Assembly (NCBI RefSeq): GCF_002288825.1 | Contig: NZ_NSLI01000001.1 | Location: forward strand, 434,001 to 498,000 | From: Sphingomonas lenta | Lineage (GTDB): Bacteria; Pseudomonadota; Alphaproteobacteria; Sphingomonadales; Sphingomonadaceae | Length of the DNA: 64,000 bases | Direction: 5' to 3' | Notes under the pieces: generated by a model | Told to the model about the DNA's origin: nothing | The model's database searches: none | What the model saw: only the letters and a program-made list of their open reading frames with translations | Shown here: positions 35,972 to 44,944 of the stretch, in pieces | How the letters are laid out: each line of letters begins with the position of its first letter | How positions within the stretch are numbered: position 1 is the first letter of the stretch | Program-made: the position numbers and the translations under genes

Positions 35972-36774
35972 CCGAACCCGACCAGAAGTTCCGCACGCCG
36001 TCCAACCTGCGCCTCAGGATGGTCGCGAGCGTCGCGATGATCGCCGTGGCGACCCTGGCGCTCCTCCTCGGCGGCGTCCCCTTCTGGCTGCTCTGCGTCG
36101 TCATCTCGCTCCTGATGATGGCGGAGTGGGCCGACCTGTCGGGCGCGACCCAGCGCGAGAAGCGGACCGCGCAGTTCGCGCTCTCGGTCCCGCTCGCGCT
36201 CATGGCGCCCGCGTCGCTGATCCTGGAGAGCCGCTACTTCTTCACGCTCGGCCTCCTGATCGGCGCGGGCTTCTTCGTCGCCATCGTCACCCGCCGGACG
36301 CAGCTCGCGAGCGGCGTGATCTATTGCGGCCTGCCCGTGCTCGCCCTCGTGATCCTGCGCCGGGAGGAGGCGGGGCTGGTGCTCGCGCTCTGGTCGCTCG
36401 CGCTCGTCTGGGCGACCGACATCGGCGCGTTCTTCGCCGGCCGCACGCTCGGCGGCCCCAAGCTCGCCCCGCGCATCAGTCCGTCCAAAACCTGGTCGGG
36501 CTTGCTGGGCGGCGTCGCGCTCGCGGCGGCGCTGGGGGCGTTGCTGCACATGCGCGCCGGCCTGCCGTTCCGCCTCGCCGCCGCTACCCCGCTGCTGGCC
36601 GTGCTGGCGCAGCTCGGCGACCTGTTCGAGAGCAGCCTCAAGCGCCGCGCCGGCGTCAAGGACAGCGGCCACATCCTGCCCGGCCACGGCGGCGTGCTCG
36701 ACCGGCTGGACGGCGTCGTGCCCGTCGCGCCCGTCGCGATGCTTCTGGTCCTCCTCCCCGGGCTGGCCGGGTGA
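35968..36774 (+). CDS. cdsA: Phosphatidate cytidylyltransferase
   Basis: 268-aa membrane enzyme making CDP-diacylglycerol from phosphatidate and CTP, the precursor for pssA. It has about seven helices, an N-terminal TPSNLRLRMVASV start, and the family signature near the C-terminus, KDSGHILPGHGGVLDRLDGV, preceded by SPSKTWSGLLGG and ATDIGAFFAGRTLGGPKLAPRIS. GTG start at 35968. It overlaps both neighbours by 4 nt, so uppS-cdsA-dxr is tightly coupled. Confidence 0.96.
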   Translation: MTEPDQKFRTPSNLRLRMVASVAMIAVATLALLLGGVPFWLLCVVISLLMMAEWADLSGATQREKRTAQFALSVPLALMAPASLILESRYFFTLGLLIGAGFFVAIVTRRTQLASGVIYCGLPVLALVILRREEAGLVLALWSLALVWATDIGAFFAGRTLGGPKLAPRISPSKTWSGLLGGVALAAALGALLHMRAGLPFRLAAATPLLAVLAQLGDLFESSLKRRAGVKDSGHILPGHGGVLDRLDGVVPVAPVAMLLVLLPGLAG

Positions 36775-37925
36775 GGACCGTCAGCATTCTGGGTGCGACC
36801 GGGTCGATCGGCACGTCCGCGCTCGACCTGATCGAACGCGCGCCCGACCGGTTCCGCGTCCGCGCGCTCACCGCCAATCGCGACGCCCGGGCGCTCGCCG
36901 CCGCCGCGATCCGTACGCGCGCCGAGCTCGCCGTCGTCGCCGACGAGGCGTGCCTGCCCGCGCTCCGCGAAGCGCTCGCCGGCACCGGCGTCGAGGCGGC
37001 GGGCGGACCTGCCGCGCTCGCCGACGCCGCGCGCCTGCCGGTCGACCTCACCGTCGCCGCCATCGTCGGCTGCGCCGGGCTGGAGCCCGTGCTCGCCGCG
37101 GTCGAGAACGGCGGCACGGTGGTGCTCGCCAACAAGGAGCCGCTCGTCTCCGCGGGCGACGTCATCCTCGACGCCGCCCGGCGCGGCGGCGCGACGTTGC
37201 TCCCGGCGGACTCCGAGCACAACGCCATCTTCCAGTGCTTCGACTTCCAACGCCCCGAGCGCGTCCGCCGCGTCATCCTGACCGCGAGCGGCGGGCCGTT
37301 CCGCGACTGGCCGCTCGACCGCATGGCCGCCGTCACGCCCCAACAGGCGGTGGCGCACCCCAACTGGTCCATGGGCGCCAAGATCTCCATCGACAGCGCC
37401 ACGCTCATGAACAAGGGCCTGGAGCTGATCGAGGCCGCGCGCCTGTTCCCGATCGCGCACGAGCGGATCGAGGTCGTCGTCCATCGCCAGTCGATCATCC
37501 ACAGCCTCGTCGATTACGTCGACGGCTCCGTACTCGCGCAGCTCGGGCCGTCGGACATGCGGACGCCGCTCGCCTATTGCCTCGCCTGGCCCGACCGCAT
37601 GGCGACGCCGATGGAGCCGCTCGACCTGGTGCGGATAGGCCGGCTCGACTTCGAAGCGCCGGACCTCGAGCGCTTCCCCGCGCTCCGGCTCGCGCGCGAG
37701 GCGCTCGCGGCGGGCGGCGCCCGGCCCGCCATCCTCAACGCCGCCAACGAAGTCGCGGTGTCGGCATTTCTCGCTAACCGCGTTAATTTCCTAGAAATTG
37801 CCGCAATCGTAAATGATACGCTGGAACGGTACGACCCGCCCGCGCCTCAGACGCTCGAAGCCGTTCTCGCCGTCGATGCGCGGGCGAGGACGATCGCCGA
37901 GGCCAGGGTGGCCGTCTCCGCGTAA
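36771..37925 (+). CDS. dxr: 1-deoxy-D-xylulose 5-phosphate reductoisomerase
   Basis: 384-aa second enzyme of the MEP pathway, making methylerythritol phosphate with NADPH. Seen: the N-terminal NADPH motif VSILGATGSIGTSALDLI, LANKEPLVSAG, the metal and substrate site LLPADSEHNAIFQC, ASGGPFRD, HPNWSMGAKISIDSATLMNKGLELIEA and VVHRQSIIHSLVDY. GTG at 36771 overlaps the cdsA stop (GTGA). The frame is open far upstream through cdsA, but only this start fits the family. Confidence 0.96.
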   Translation: MRTVSILGATGSIGTSALDLIERAPDRFRVRALTANRDARALAAAAIRTRAELAVVADEACLPALREALAGTGVEAAGGPAALADAARLPVDLTVAAIVGCAGLEPVLAAVENGGTVVLANKEPLVSAGDVILDAARRGGATLLPADSEHNAIFQCFDFQRPERVRRVILTASGGPFRDWPLDRMAAVTPQQAVAHPNWSMGAKISIDSATLMNKGLELIEAARLFPIAHERIEVVVHRQSIIHSLVDYVDGSVLAQLGPSDMRTPLAYCLAWPDRMATPMEPLDLVRIGRLDFEAPDLERFPALRLAREALAAGGARPAILNAANEVAVSAFLANRVNFLEIAAIVNDTLERYDPPAPQTLEAVLAVDARARTIAEARVAVSA

Positions 37926-37938
37926 AGGACTCTCGTCT

Positions 37939-39072
37939 TTGCTTCAGTCCCCCGGCGTCCTGTTCACGGTCCTCGCCTTCGTCCTCGTGATCGGCCCGCT
38001 CGTCTTCGTGCACGAGATGGGTCACTACCTCGCCGGCCGCTGGTTCGGCGTCCATGCGGAGGCGTTCTCGATCGGTTTCGGCCGCGAGGTCGCGGGCTTC
38101 ACCGACAAGCGCGGCACGCGCTGGAAGTTCGGCTGGCTGCCCTTGGGCGGCTACGTCAGGTTCGCGGGCGACATGAACCCGGCCAGCCAGCCCGACGCGG
38201 CGTGGCTCGCGCTTCCGCCGGAGCAGCGCGCGCGCACCTTCCAGGCTAAGCCCGTGTGGCAGCGCGCGATTATCGTCGCCGCCGGCCCGGTCGTGAACTT
38301 CCTGCTCGCCATGCTGATCCTGGGCGGCTTCGCGGTGGCCTATGGCGACGCGCGCACGCCCGCGACCGTGGGTGTGGTCGAGCAGGGCAGCGCCGCCGCG
38401 GCGGCCGGTCTGCGGCCGGGCGACCGCGTCGTCGCGCTGAACGGCCGCGAGGTCGAATATTTCGAGGATCTGGCGAGCTTCGCCAAGATCCATCCCGGCG
38501 AGCGCGTCCGCGTCGATTTCGTGCGCGACGGCGCGGCCGGGAGCACGGAGGCCGTGCTCGGCACGCGGCGCGAGCGCGACCGGTTCGGCAACGAATACCG
38601 GTTCGGACGGCTCGGCGTCGGGCCGTCCCGGCCCGTGATCGTCCCCGTTGGGCTCGCCGAAGCGCCCGTCGTCGCCGTGCGCCGCACGGGCGAGATCGTG
38701 CAGCTGATGGTCGAGACGCTAGGTCAGATCATCTCCGGCCGCCGTCCGATCAGCGAACTTGGCGGCCCGCTCCAGATCGCCAAGGTCTCGGGCGAGCAGC
38801 TCGCGCTCGGGCCGGAGGCGTTCGTGTTCCTGCTCGCGCTCGTGTCCATCAATCTGGGGTTCATCAACCTGCTGCCAGTCCCCATGCTGGATGGCGGTCA
38901 CCTGCTCTTCTACGCGGTCGAGGCGGTGCGCCGCCGCCCGCTGGAGCCGCAGGTGCAGGAATGGGCGTTCCGCGGCGGATTGGCCGCGCTGCTCGCGTTG
39001 ATGGTGCTGGTCACGTTCAACGATTTGGGCAGCTTCGGGCTGTGGAGGAACCTAGCCGACTTGATCGGCTGA
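37939..39072 (+). CDS. rseP: RIP metalloprotease RseP (site-2 protease)
   Basis: 377-aa intramembrane zinc protease that cleaves anti-sigma factors and remnant signal peptides. The N-terminal helix carries HExxH at VHEMGHY (His25, Glu26, His29), a periplasmic PDZ domain follows (GVVEQGSAAAAAGLRPGDRVVALNG), and the C-terminal LDG motif is in LLPVPMLDGGHLLFYAVE. TTG at 37939 is the best start, with AAGGA upstream; no ATG fits. It lies between dxr and bamA, the standard order. Confidence 0.94.
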   Translation: MLQSPGVLFTVLAFVLVIGPLVFVHEMGHYLAGRWFGVHAEAFSIGFGREVAGFTDKRGTRWKFGWLPLGGYVRFAGDMNPASQPDAAWLALPPEQRARTFQAKPVWQRAIIVAAGPVVNFLLAMLILGGFAVAYGDARTPATVGVVEQGSAAAAAGLRPGDRVVALNGREVEYFEDLASFAKIHPGERVRVDFVRDGAAGSTEAVLGTRRERDRFGNEYRFGRLGVGPSRPVIVPVGLAEAPVVAVRRTGEIVQLMVETLGQIISGRRPISELGGPLQIAKVSGEQLALGPEAFVFLLALVSINLGFINLLPVPMLDGGHLLFYAVEAVRRRPLEPQVQEWAFRGGLAALLALMVLVTFNDLGSFGLWRNLADLIG

Positions 39073-39133
39073 ACTTAGTGGGGCAGGGCGCCCCGCGGGG
39101 CGTAATTCAGGTTTGTTTGGCGGGGTGGGTTTA

Positions 39134-41884
39134 GTGGCCGTGATTTCCGATTCCCTTTTCGCGCGCGCGGGCGGTCTGCTGCTGGCGGGCACGATGCTGT
39201 CGGGCGTTCCCGCGTTCGCCCAGACCGCACCCGCCCAGCCGGCCGCGCCCGTACAGGCCCAGACCGCGCCTGCTCAGCCCCAAGCCACGCAAGCCGCGCC
39301 CGCGCAGGCGGAGCAGCGGATCGTCAAGTCGATCCGGGTGGAGGGGTCGCAGCGCATCGAGCCGGAGACGACGCTCTCCTATACCAAGCTGCGCATCGGC
39401 CAGCCCTACACCAACGAGATCGTCGACCAGGCGATCACCGACCTGCTCGGCTCCGACCTGTTCGCGGACGTGACGATCGCGGGCGTCGAGACGGGCGACC
39501 TCGTCATCCGTACGCGCGAGAACCCGATCATCAACCGCGTGATCCTGGAGGGCAATCGCCGGCTGAAGTCGGACAAGATCACCAAGGAGATCAAGCTCGC
39601 GCCGCGTCAGGTGTTCAGCCGCACCGCGGTGCGCCAGGACGTCGCGCGCATCGTCGAGCTCTATCGTCGCCAGGGCCGCTTCGCCGCCACGGTCGAGCCG
39701 CAGCTCGTCTCGCTCGACCAGAACCGCGTCGACATCGTCTTCGAGATCAGCGAAGGGCCGAAGTCCAAGGTCCGCCAGATCAACATCATCGGCAACGAGC
39801 AGTTCTCCGACGACGACCTGCGCGGGCAGATGGCGACCAAGCAGGCGCGCCTGTTCCGCTTCTTCTCGTCCAACACGTCCTATGATCAGGATCGGCTGGC
39901 CTATGACCAGCAAAAGCTCCGCCAGTTCTACCTGACGGAGGGTTACGCCGACTTCCGCGTGACCTCCGCGGTCGCGGAGCTGACGCCCGACAAGCGCGAT
40001 TTCATCATCACCTACGTCGTCGAGGAGGGGCCGCGCTACAAGTTCGGCGACGTGACCGTCGACAGCGACATCCGCGACTTCAACAACGAAGCGCTCGCGC
40101 GCGCGCTGCCGATGAAGAAGGGCGACTGGTACAACGCCAAGTTCATCGAGGACTCGATCGACCAGCTCAGCCAATCGGCGGGCCTGTTCGGTTACGCCTT
40201 CACGGAGGTGAATCCCGAATTCCAGCGCGATCGTGAGAACCTCACGATGTCGATCAACTTCAACATCGCGCCCCAGCAGCGCACCTATGTCGAGCGCATC
40301 GACATCACGGGCAACACGCAGACGCAGGACAAGGTGATCCGCCGCGAGTTCCGCGTGGCGGAGGGCGACGCGTTCAACAGCTTCCAGGTCAAGCGCACCC
40401 AGGACCGCATCAACTCGCTCGGCTTTTTCCAGGACAAGTTCGAGATCAAGCAGACGCCGGGCGACACGCCCGACCGCATCATCCTGGAGGCGCCCGTCGA
40501 GGAGCGCTCGACCGGTGAGCTCCAGCTCTCCGCCGGCTTCTCGAGCCTGGAGCGGTTCATCATCCAGGCGGCGATCGCCCAGCGCAACTTCCGCGGCAAG
40601 GGCCAGGAGCTGCGCGCGAGCGTCAACTACTCCACCTATTCGAAGTCGGTCGAGCTCGGCTTCCAGGAGCCGTACCTGTTCGACAAGAACATCGCGGTCG
40701 GCGTCGATGTTTTCCGCCAGGACTTCAATTCGTTCAACTTCATCGGCAACGATCGCCAGACGACCTATGAGCAGACGCGCACCGGCTTTCAGCTGCGCAC
40801 GGGCGTGCCGCTGACGGAATACTGGTCGCTCGCGGGGCGCTACGGCCTGTCTTATGACGAGGTGAGCCTCGACCAGGATCAGTTCTTCACCAATGGCCGG
40901 TGCGATCCGCTGCGCGCGGGCCGCTACATTTGCGAGCAGCTCGGCGAGCGCCTGACCTCGTCTATCGGCTTCTCGCTGATCCGCGATAGCCTTAACTCGC
41001 GCCTGCGTCCGACCGCGGGCGAGCGGCTCGTGCTCAACGCGGACTTCGCGGGCCTGGGCGGCGACGTGAAGTACATCCGCGGCACGGTGAACGCGTCCAA
41101 GTTCTGGAACGTGGGCCGCGGCTTCATCTTCTCGGTGCTGGGCGAGGGTGGTTACATCCACTCGTTCGAGGACAGCCGCGGGCCGGGCATCGACCGCGTG
41201 CGTATCATCGACCGCTTCTACCTGGGCGAGCCTAACTTCCGCGGCTTCGACATTCGCGGCGTCGGCCCGCGCGTGCTGCGCATCCCGTACACGGAAGACC
41301 CGGATACGGGTCAGCAGGTCCTGGTGACAGACCGCGACCAGATCGTCGACGACGCGCTCGGCGGCCGCGCTTACTATCTCGCCCGCGCCGAGTTGGAGAT
41401 CCCGCTGGGCTCCGGCGCGCGCGAGCTCGGCCTTCGTCCGAGCGTTTACGTGCAGGCCGGCAGCCTGTTCAAGATCACGCGGCCGCTGCCCACCGTCGTT
41501 TTCCCGACCACGACCGACGCGAACGGCAACACGATCGTGCAGCCGCTGACCTTTCCGTTGCTGGACGCGTCGGGCAGGCAGCTCTACCTCTACACGCCTG
41601 CCGGCTCGAGCGCCGCGACGACGACGCTCTGCGCCGTCGGTGTCCCGGACGCCTCGGGCGCTTGCGTCGGAAGCACGCCGAACACGGTCGCGACGACGCA
41701 GCCCATCCCACCCTTCGCCGAGCGCTTCCTCGGCAATTCCGCCAAGCCGCGCCTGTCTGTCGGCTTCGGCGTGAACTGGAATTCGCCCTTCGGTCCGCTA
41801 CGTATCGACATCGCCAGGGCCCTCCTCAAGCAGGAGGGCGACGACGACAAGCTCATCACCTTCAACGTGGGAACGCAGTTCTGA
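39134..41884 (+). CDS. bamA: Outer membrane protein assembly factor BamA
   Basis: About 916 aa from the GTG at 39134 (SD GGGGTGG); a TTG at 39113 would add seven residues. It has a signal peptide ending VPAFAQ, then an unusually long Ala/Gln/Pro-rich linker of about 45 residues before the first POTRA domain (IVKSIRVEGSQRI). Five POTRA repeats follow, with ITGNTQTQDKVIRREFRVAEGDAFN as the last, then the C-terminal 16-strand barrel with the L6 motif region VRIIDRFYLGEPNFRGF (VRGF/Y-like). It ends KLITFNVGTQF with the terminal Phe. It inserts beta-barrel proteins in the outer membrane. The barrel contains a Pro/Thr/Ala-rich insertion near residue 800. Confidence 0.95.
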   Translation: MAVISDSLFARAGGLLLAGTMLSGVPAFAQTAPAQPAAPVQAQTAPAQPQATQAAPAQAEQRIVKSIRVEGSQRIEPETTLSYTKLRIGQPYTNEIVDQAITDLLGSDLFADVTIAGVETGDLVIRTRENPIINRVILEGNRRLKSDKITKEIKLAPRQVFSRTAVRQDVARIVELYRRQGRFAATVEPQLVSLDQNRVDIVFEISEGPKSKVRQINIIGNEQFSDDDLRGQMATKQARLFRFFSSNTSYDQDRLAYDQQKLRQFYLTEGYADFRVTSAVAELTPDKRDFIITYVVEEGPRYKFGDVTVDSDIRDFNNEALARALPMKKGDWYNAKFIEDSIDQLSQSAGLFGYAFTEVNPEFQRDRENLTMSINFNIAPQQRTYVERIDITGNTQTQDKVIRREFRVAEGDAFNSFQVKRTQDRINSLGFFQDKFEIKQTPGDTPDRIILEAPVEERSTGELQLSAGFSSLERFIIQAAIAQRNFRGKGQELRASVNYSTYSKSVELGFQEPYLFDKNIAVGVDVFRQDFNSFNFIGNDRQTTYEQTRTGFQLRTGVPLTEYWSLAGRYGLSYDEVSLDQDQFFTNGRCDPLRAGRYICEQLGERLTSSIGFSLIRDSLNSRLRPTAGERLVLNADFAGLGGDVKYIRGTVNASKFWNVGRGFIFSVLGEGGYIHSFEDSRGPGIDRVRIIDRFYLGEPNFRGFDIRGVGPRVLRIPYTEDPDTGQQVLVTDRDQIVDDALGGRAYYLARAELEIPLGSGARELGLRPSVYVQAGSLFKITRPLPTVVFPTTTDANGNTIVQPLTFPLLDASGRQLYLYTPAGSSAATTTLCAVGVPDASGACVGSTPNTVATTQPIPPFAERFLGNSAKPRLSVGFGVNWNSPFGPLRIDIARALLKQEGDDDKLITFNVGTQF

Positions 41885-42546
41885 TGACCTCCAAGAACCT
41901 CATGCTCGCCGCCGCGTTCGTCGCGCCGGCCGCCGTCGCCGCGCCCGCCCAGGCGCAGGTCGCCGGCATCGCCATCGCCGACGCGGAGGGCGCGATCCAG
42001 CGCTCGCGCGCGTTCCAGACCGCCGTCCAGCAGATCCAGACGCAGTACAAGACGCAGCTGGACCAGGCGAACACGCGCCGCCAGGCGCTCCAGAACGAGC
42101 TCCAGCCGCTGATCACGGCTTATCAGAACGCGACGCGCGCGCCCAACGCGACGCAGGCGAGCGTCGCCCCCGCCGCCCAGGCGCTGCAGACGCGCGAGCG
42201 CGCCGCGCAGCAGGAGCTCGCCCGCCTGACCGAGCCGGCGCAGCGCGCCCAGGCCTATGTCGTCGAGCAGATCGCGCGGCAGCTGAACACCGCCGTGCAG
42301 AACGCGGTGAAGACGCGCAACGTGCAGCTGCTCCTCACGCCGCAGGCCGCGCTGTTCGCGCAGCCCGCCGCCGACCTCACGCCGGCCATCGTGACCGAGC
42401 TCGACCGCCTCGTGCCCTCGGTCGGCATCACGCCGCCCGCGGGCTGGCAGCCGGGTCAGGCGGGCCAGCAGGCCGCCGCTCCCGCCGCGACGACGCCCGC
42501 GCCGGCCCAGCCCGCTAGCAATCAGCGTCGTAACCAGGGCCGCTGA
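41884..42546 (+). CDS. skp: OmpH/Skp-family periplasmic chaperone
   Basis: 220 aa. The signal peptide is [24 protein letters not shown], followed by the Skp fold: a short beta part ([19 protein letters not shown]) and long coiled-coil arms ([47 protein letters not shown]). The C-terminal tail is Pro/Ala/Gln-rich. It holds unfolded outer-membrane proteins for BamA. It starts on the last base of the bamA stop codon. In most proteobacteria lpxD would follow; here fabZ does. Confidence 0.9.
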   Translation: MTSKNLMLAAAFVAPAAVAAPAQAQVAGIAIADAEGAIQRSRAFQTAVQQIQTQYKTQLDQANTRRQALQNELQPLITAYQNATRAPNATQASVAPAAQALQTRERAAQQELARLTEPAQRAQAYVVEQIARQLNTAVQNAVKTRNVQLLLTPQAALFAQPAADLTPAIVTELDRLVPSVGITPPAGWQPGQAGQQAAAPAATTPAPAQPASNQRRNQGR

Positions 42547-42548
42547 GG

Positions 42549-43019
42549 ATGGACGGCGAGGCAGGAGCGCGCGCGCTCGACATACGCGCCGTCATGGCGG
42601 CGCTCCCGCACCGCTACCCCATGCTCCTCGTCGACCGGGTCGAGGAGCTGGTGCTCGACGAGCGCATCGCCGCGATTAAGGCGGTCACGATCAACGAGGG
42701 CTTTTTCCAGGGGCACTTCCCCGGCCGGCCGATCATGCCGGGCGTGCTGATCGTCGAGGCGCTCGCGCAGGCCGCGGGCGTGCTCGCGGTCGAATCGCTG
42801 GAGCTCTCCGGCACGGGCAAGCTCGTCTACTTCATGGCGATCGACGAGGCAAAGTTCAGGAAACCCGTCGAGCCGGGCGTGCTGCTCCGCCTCGAAGCCG
42901 AGTTCGTGCAGAAGCGCGCCAAGGTCTGCAAGTTCGCGGGCCGCGCTAAGATCGACGGCCAAGTCGTTGCGGAAGCGCAGTTCACCGCGATGATCGCCGA
43001 TCCGCCCGCCGCGCTTTGA
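42549..43019 (+). CDS. fabZ: 3-hydroxyacyl-[acyl-carrier-protein] dehydratase FabZ
   Basis: 156-aa hot-dog-fold dehydratase of fatty acid synthesis. Catalytic His56 is in [17 protein letters not shown] and Glu70 in VEALAQAAG; the opening is [20 protein letters not shown]. It begins 2 nt after skp. In lipopolysaccharide makers fabZ lies between lpxD and lpxA; neither is here, and the next gene is rpmE. Confidence 0.97.
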   Translation: MDGEAGARALDIRAVMAALPHRYPMLLVDRVEELVLDERIAAIKAVTINEGFFQGHFPGRPIMPGVLIVEALAQAAGVLAVESLELSGTGKLVYFMAIDEAKFRKPVEPGVLLRLEAEFVQKRAKVCKFAGRAKIDGQVVAEAQFTAMIADPPAAL

Positions 43020-43093
43020 CTCGGAAGCCGCCCGCGTCTAGGGCGGCGCGTCCTTTGGCTGGTCGGAAACCAGCCGATCACAGGAGCTAGAAA

Positions 43094-43324
43094 ATGAAGA
43101 AAGACACGCACCCCGACTATCACATGATCAAGGTGCAGATGACCGACGGCACCGTGTTCGAGACCCGCTCCACCTGGGGCAAGGAGGGCGACACGATGCA
43201 GCTCGACATCGACCCGCTCGCGCACCCGGCCTGGACCGGCGGCCGCGGCCAGATGCTCGACACGGGCGGCCAGGTGGCGCGCTTCAACAAGCGCTTCGGC
43301 GGACTGACGCTCAAGCGCGGTTAA
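43094..43324 (+). CDS. rpmE: 50S ribosomal protein L31
   Basis: 76-aa L31, type A length, beginning [19 protein letters not shown] and containing [27 protein letters not shown]. There is no Cys at all, so this is the zinc-free form lacking the CxxC ribbon. AGGAGC lies 8-9 nt before the ATG. It has its own intergenic gap after fabZ. Confidence 0.96.
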   Translation: MKKDTHPDYHMIKVQMTDGTVFETRSTWGKEGDTMQLDIDPLAHPAWTGGRGQMLDTGGQVARFNKRFGGLTLKRG

Positions 43325-43359
43325 CCCGGAGATAACCACGGCGGTGTAGCATCTGCACC

Positions 43360-43677
43360 ATGTTCGCCGCCGAATGGGAACTCGCCCAACTCGATCGCCG
43401 CCGCGCTCCTCGCGCGCCGGTCTCGCTCGATACGCAGCTCGGGCGGGGAGGGCTGGAACGCGCGCTCTGCCGCGTGCTCAACATCTCGACGCTAGGCGTC
43501 AAGCTCCAGACCTACTCGGCGCTCCGCCGCGGTAGGACGATCTGGCTTACGCTGCCCGGCCTGGGCCAGCGTGCGGCGGACGTGATCTGGGCCGACGACT
43601 TCACCGCCGGCTGCCAATTTCGCGAGCCGCTGACGCAGGAGCAGGTCGACACGCTCGCCGCGGAGAACCCGGCCTAA
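43360..43677 (+). CDS. PilZ-domain protein
   Basis: 105 aa making a single PilZ domain. The N-terminal Arg-rich c-di-GMP-binding element RRRAPRAPV precedes the second motif NISTLGVKL (D/N-x-S-x-x-G). The strands LPGLGQRAADVIWADDFTAGCQF complete the barrel. Both motif halves are intact apart from the first one being RRRAPR, so c-di-GMP binding is plausible. It lies 35 nt after rpmE. The target of regulation is unknown. Confidence 0.82.
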   Translation: MFAAEWELAQLDRRRAPRAPVSLDTQLGRGGLERALCRVLNISTLGVKLQTYSALRRGRTIWLTLPGLGQRAADVIWADDFTAGCQFREPLTQEQVDTLAAENPA

Positions 43678-43679
43678 GC

Positions 43680-43769
43680 TGGCGGACAGGGTGGGATTCG
43701 AACCCACGGTACGCTTCTGCGCACGGCGGTTTTCAAGACCGCTGCCTTAAACCACTCGGCCACCTGTCC
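43680..43769 (-). tRNA. tRNA-Ser (anticodon UGA)
   Basis: The minus strand reads a 90-nt tRNA including encoded CCA. The acceptor stem is GGACAGG/CCTGTCC with discriminator G. The anticodon stem GCGGT/ACCGC encloses loop CTTGAAA (anticodon TGA). A long variable arm (around GTGCGCAGAAGCGTAC) marks class II, and the T-arm is GTGGGTTCGAATCCCAC. It reads UCA and related codons. Its 3' end lies 3 nt past the convergent PilZ stop. Confidence 0.97.
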
Positions 43770-43881
43770 TCGCGACGCGACTTAGCGGCGGCGACGGTAT
43801 GTGCAAGCGCCGCGACGAGCCGCCGTTCACCTGCGACTCGCGCTGTGGCACTGTGATCGCGGCTGTGGGGGCTCGTAGTAC

Positions 43882-44916
43882 ATGTCGCGTCGTTTTCGTC
43901 ATTTCGCCTGGGCGGCTCTGCCGATCGTCCTGAGCGCCGGTCCTGCCCGTGCGCAGGACGAGAGTGGGTTCCAGAGCTATCTCCAGAGCGTCGGCCAGCG
44001 CGCGATCGCGCAGGGCGTGCGCCCGCAGACGGTGTACGCCGGCACCGCCGGCCTCACCTTCAATCCGCGCGTCGTCGAGCTCGACCGCGCGCAGCCCGGT
44101 CAGAGCACGTCGTCCAACAGCCCGCCGTCGCGCTTCGCGCCCTATCGCGCGAGCCACGTCGACGCGGCGCGCATCGGTCGCGGACGAACCAACTACGCCG
44201 CGCAACGCTCTCGCCTGGCGCAGATCGAGCGCGAGACGGGCGTACCTGGCTCGATCATGATGGCCATTTGGGGCCACGAGACGAATTACGGGAGCTATAC
44301 CGGCAACTTCGACCTGCTGCGCAGCCTGGCGAGCCTCGGCTATGAGGGTCGCCGCCGCCAGCTGTTCGAGGGCGAGTTCATCGCCGCGCTCAAGATGATG
44401 GATCGCGGCGTGTCGCGCGATCAGCTCAAGGGCAGCTGGGCGGGCGCGACCGGCAACCCCCAGTTCCTGCCATCCGTCTACCTTCGCCTCGCGCGGGACG
44501 GCGACGGCGACGGGCGCGCGGATATTTGGGGCAGCTCCGCCGACACGCTCGCTTCGATCGGCAACTACTTCGTCAACGCCGGCTGGCGTCCCGGCCAGCC
44601 CTGGGGTTTGGCGGTCACCGTTCCGACCGGCTTCGACCGGTCCGGCATCCGCAACCGTCTCGTCTCGCCCCGCTGCCCCCGCGTCTTCGAGCGGCACAGC
44701 GGCTGGCGCACCATGGCCGAATGGCGCGCGCTCGGGATCACGCCGCAGGACAAGCCGTGGCCTAACGACACCGTGCTCGCTACGCTGGTCGAGCCCGACG
44801 GTCCGGGCGAGACCGCGTACCTCCTGACCGGCAACTATCGCGTCATCCTCGACTATAACTGCTCCAACCATTACGCGCTGTCGGTGGGCCTGCTCGCCGA
44901 CGCGATCGCGCGCTGA
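43882..44916 (+). CDS. Lytic murein transglycosylase, MltB family
   Basis: 344 aa. Signal peptide RHFAWAALPIVLSAGPARA, then the SLT_2 domain with catalytic Glu in IWGHETNYGSYTG, LASLGYEGRRRQLFEGEFIAAL, and WAGATGNPQFLPSVYLRLARDGDGDGRADIW, where the Asp-rich turn resembles the calcium-binding loop of MltB. The C-terminus carries a short wall-binding region. There is no lipobox, so the protein is soluble in the periplasm. It is followed 28 nt later by a D,D-carboxypeptidase, another wall enzyme. Confidence 0.92.
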   Translation: MSRRFRHFAWAALPIVLSAGPARAQDESGFQSYLQSVGQRAIAQGVRPQTVYAGTAGLTFNPRVVELDRAQPGQSTSSNSPPSRFAPYRASHVDAARIGRGRTNYAAQRSRLAQIERETGVPGSIMMAIWGHETNYGSYTGNFDLLRSLASLGYEGRRRQLFEGEFIAALKMMDRGVSRDQLKGSWAGATGNPQFLPSVYLRLARDGDGDGRADIWGSSADTLASIGNYFVNAGWRPGQPWGLAVTVPTGFDRSGIRNRLVSPRCPRVFERHSGWRTMAEWRALGITPQDKPWPNDTVLATLVEPDGPGETAYLLTGNYRVILDYNCSNHYALSVGLLADAIAR

Positions 44917-44944
44917 CCTTCAACCCTTGCCCACGGACACGTCC

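Noticed and set aside
35682..36770. Upstream extension of the dxr frame through uppS and cdsA
   Set aside because: The extension is Arg/Pro-rich shadow of uppS and cdsA; the family start is the GTG at 36771.
39131..41161. A 676-codon minus-strand frame inside bamA
   Set aside because: Mirror of the bamA codons; low-complexity Leu/Arg/Ala/Asp translation and no ribosome-binding site.
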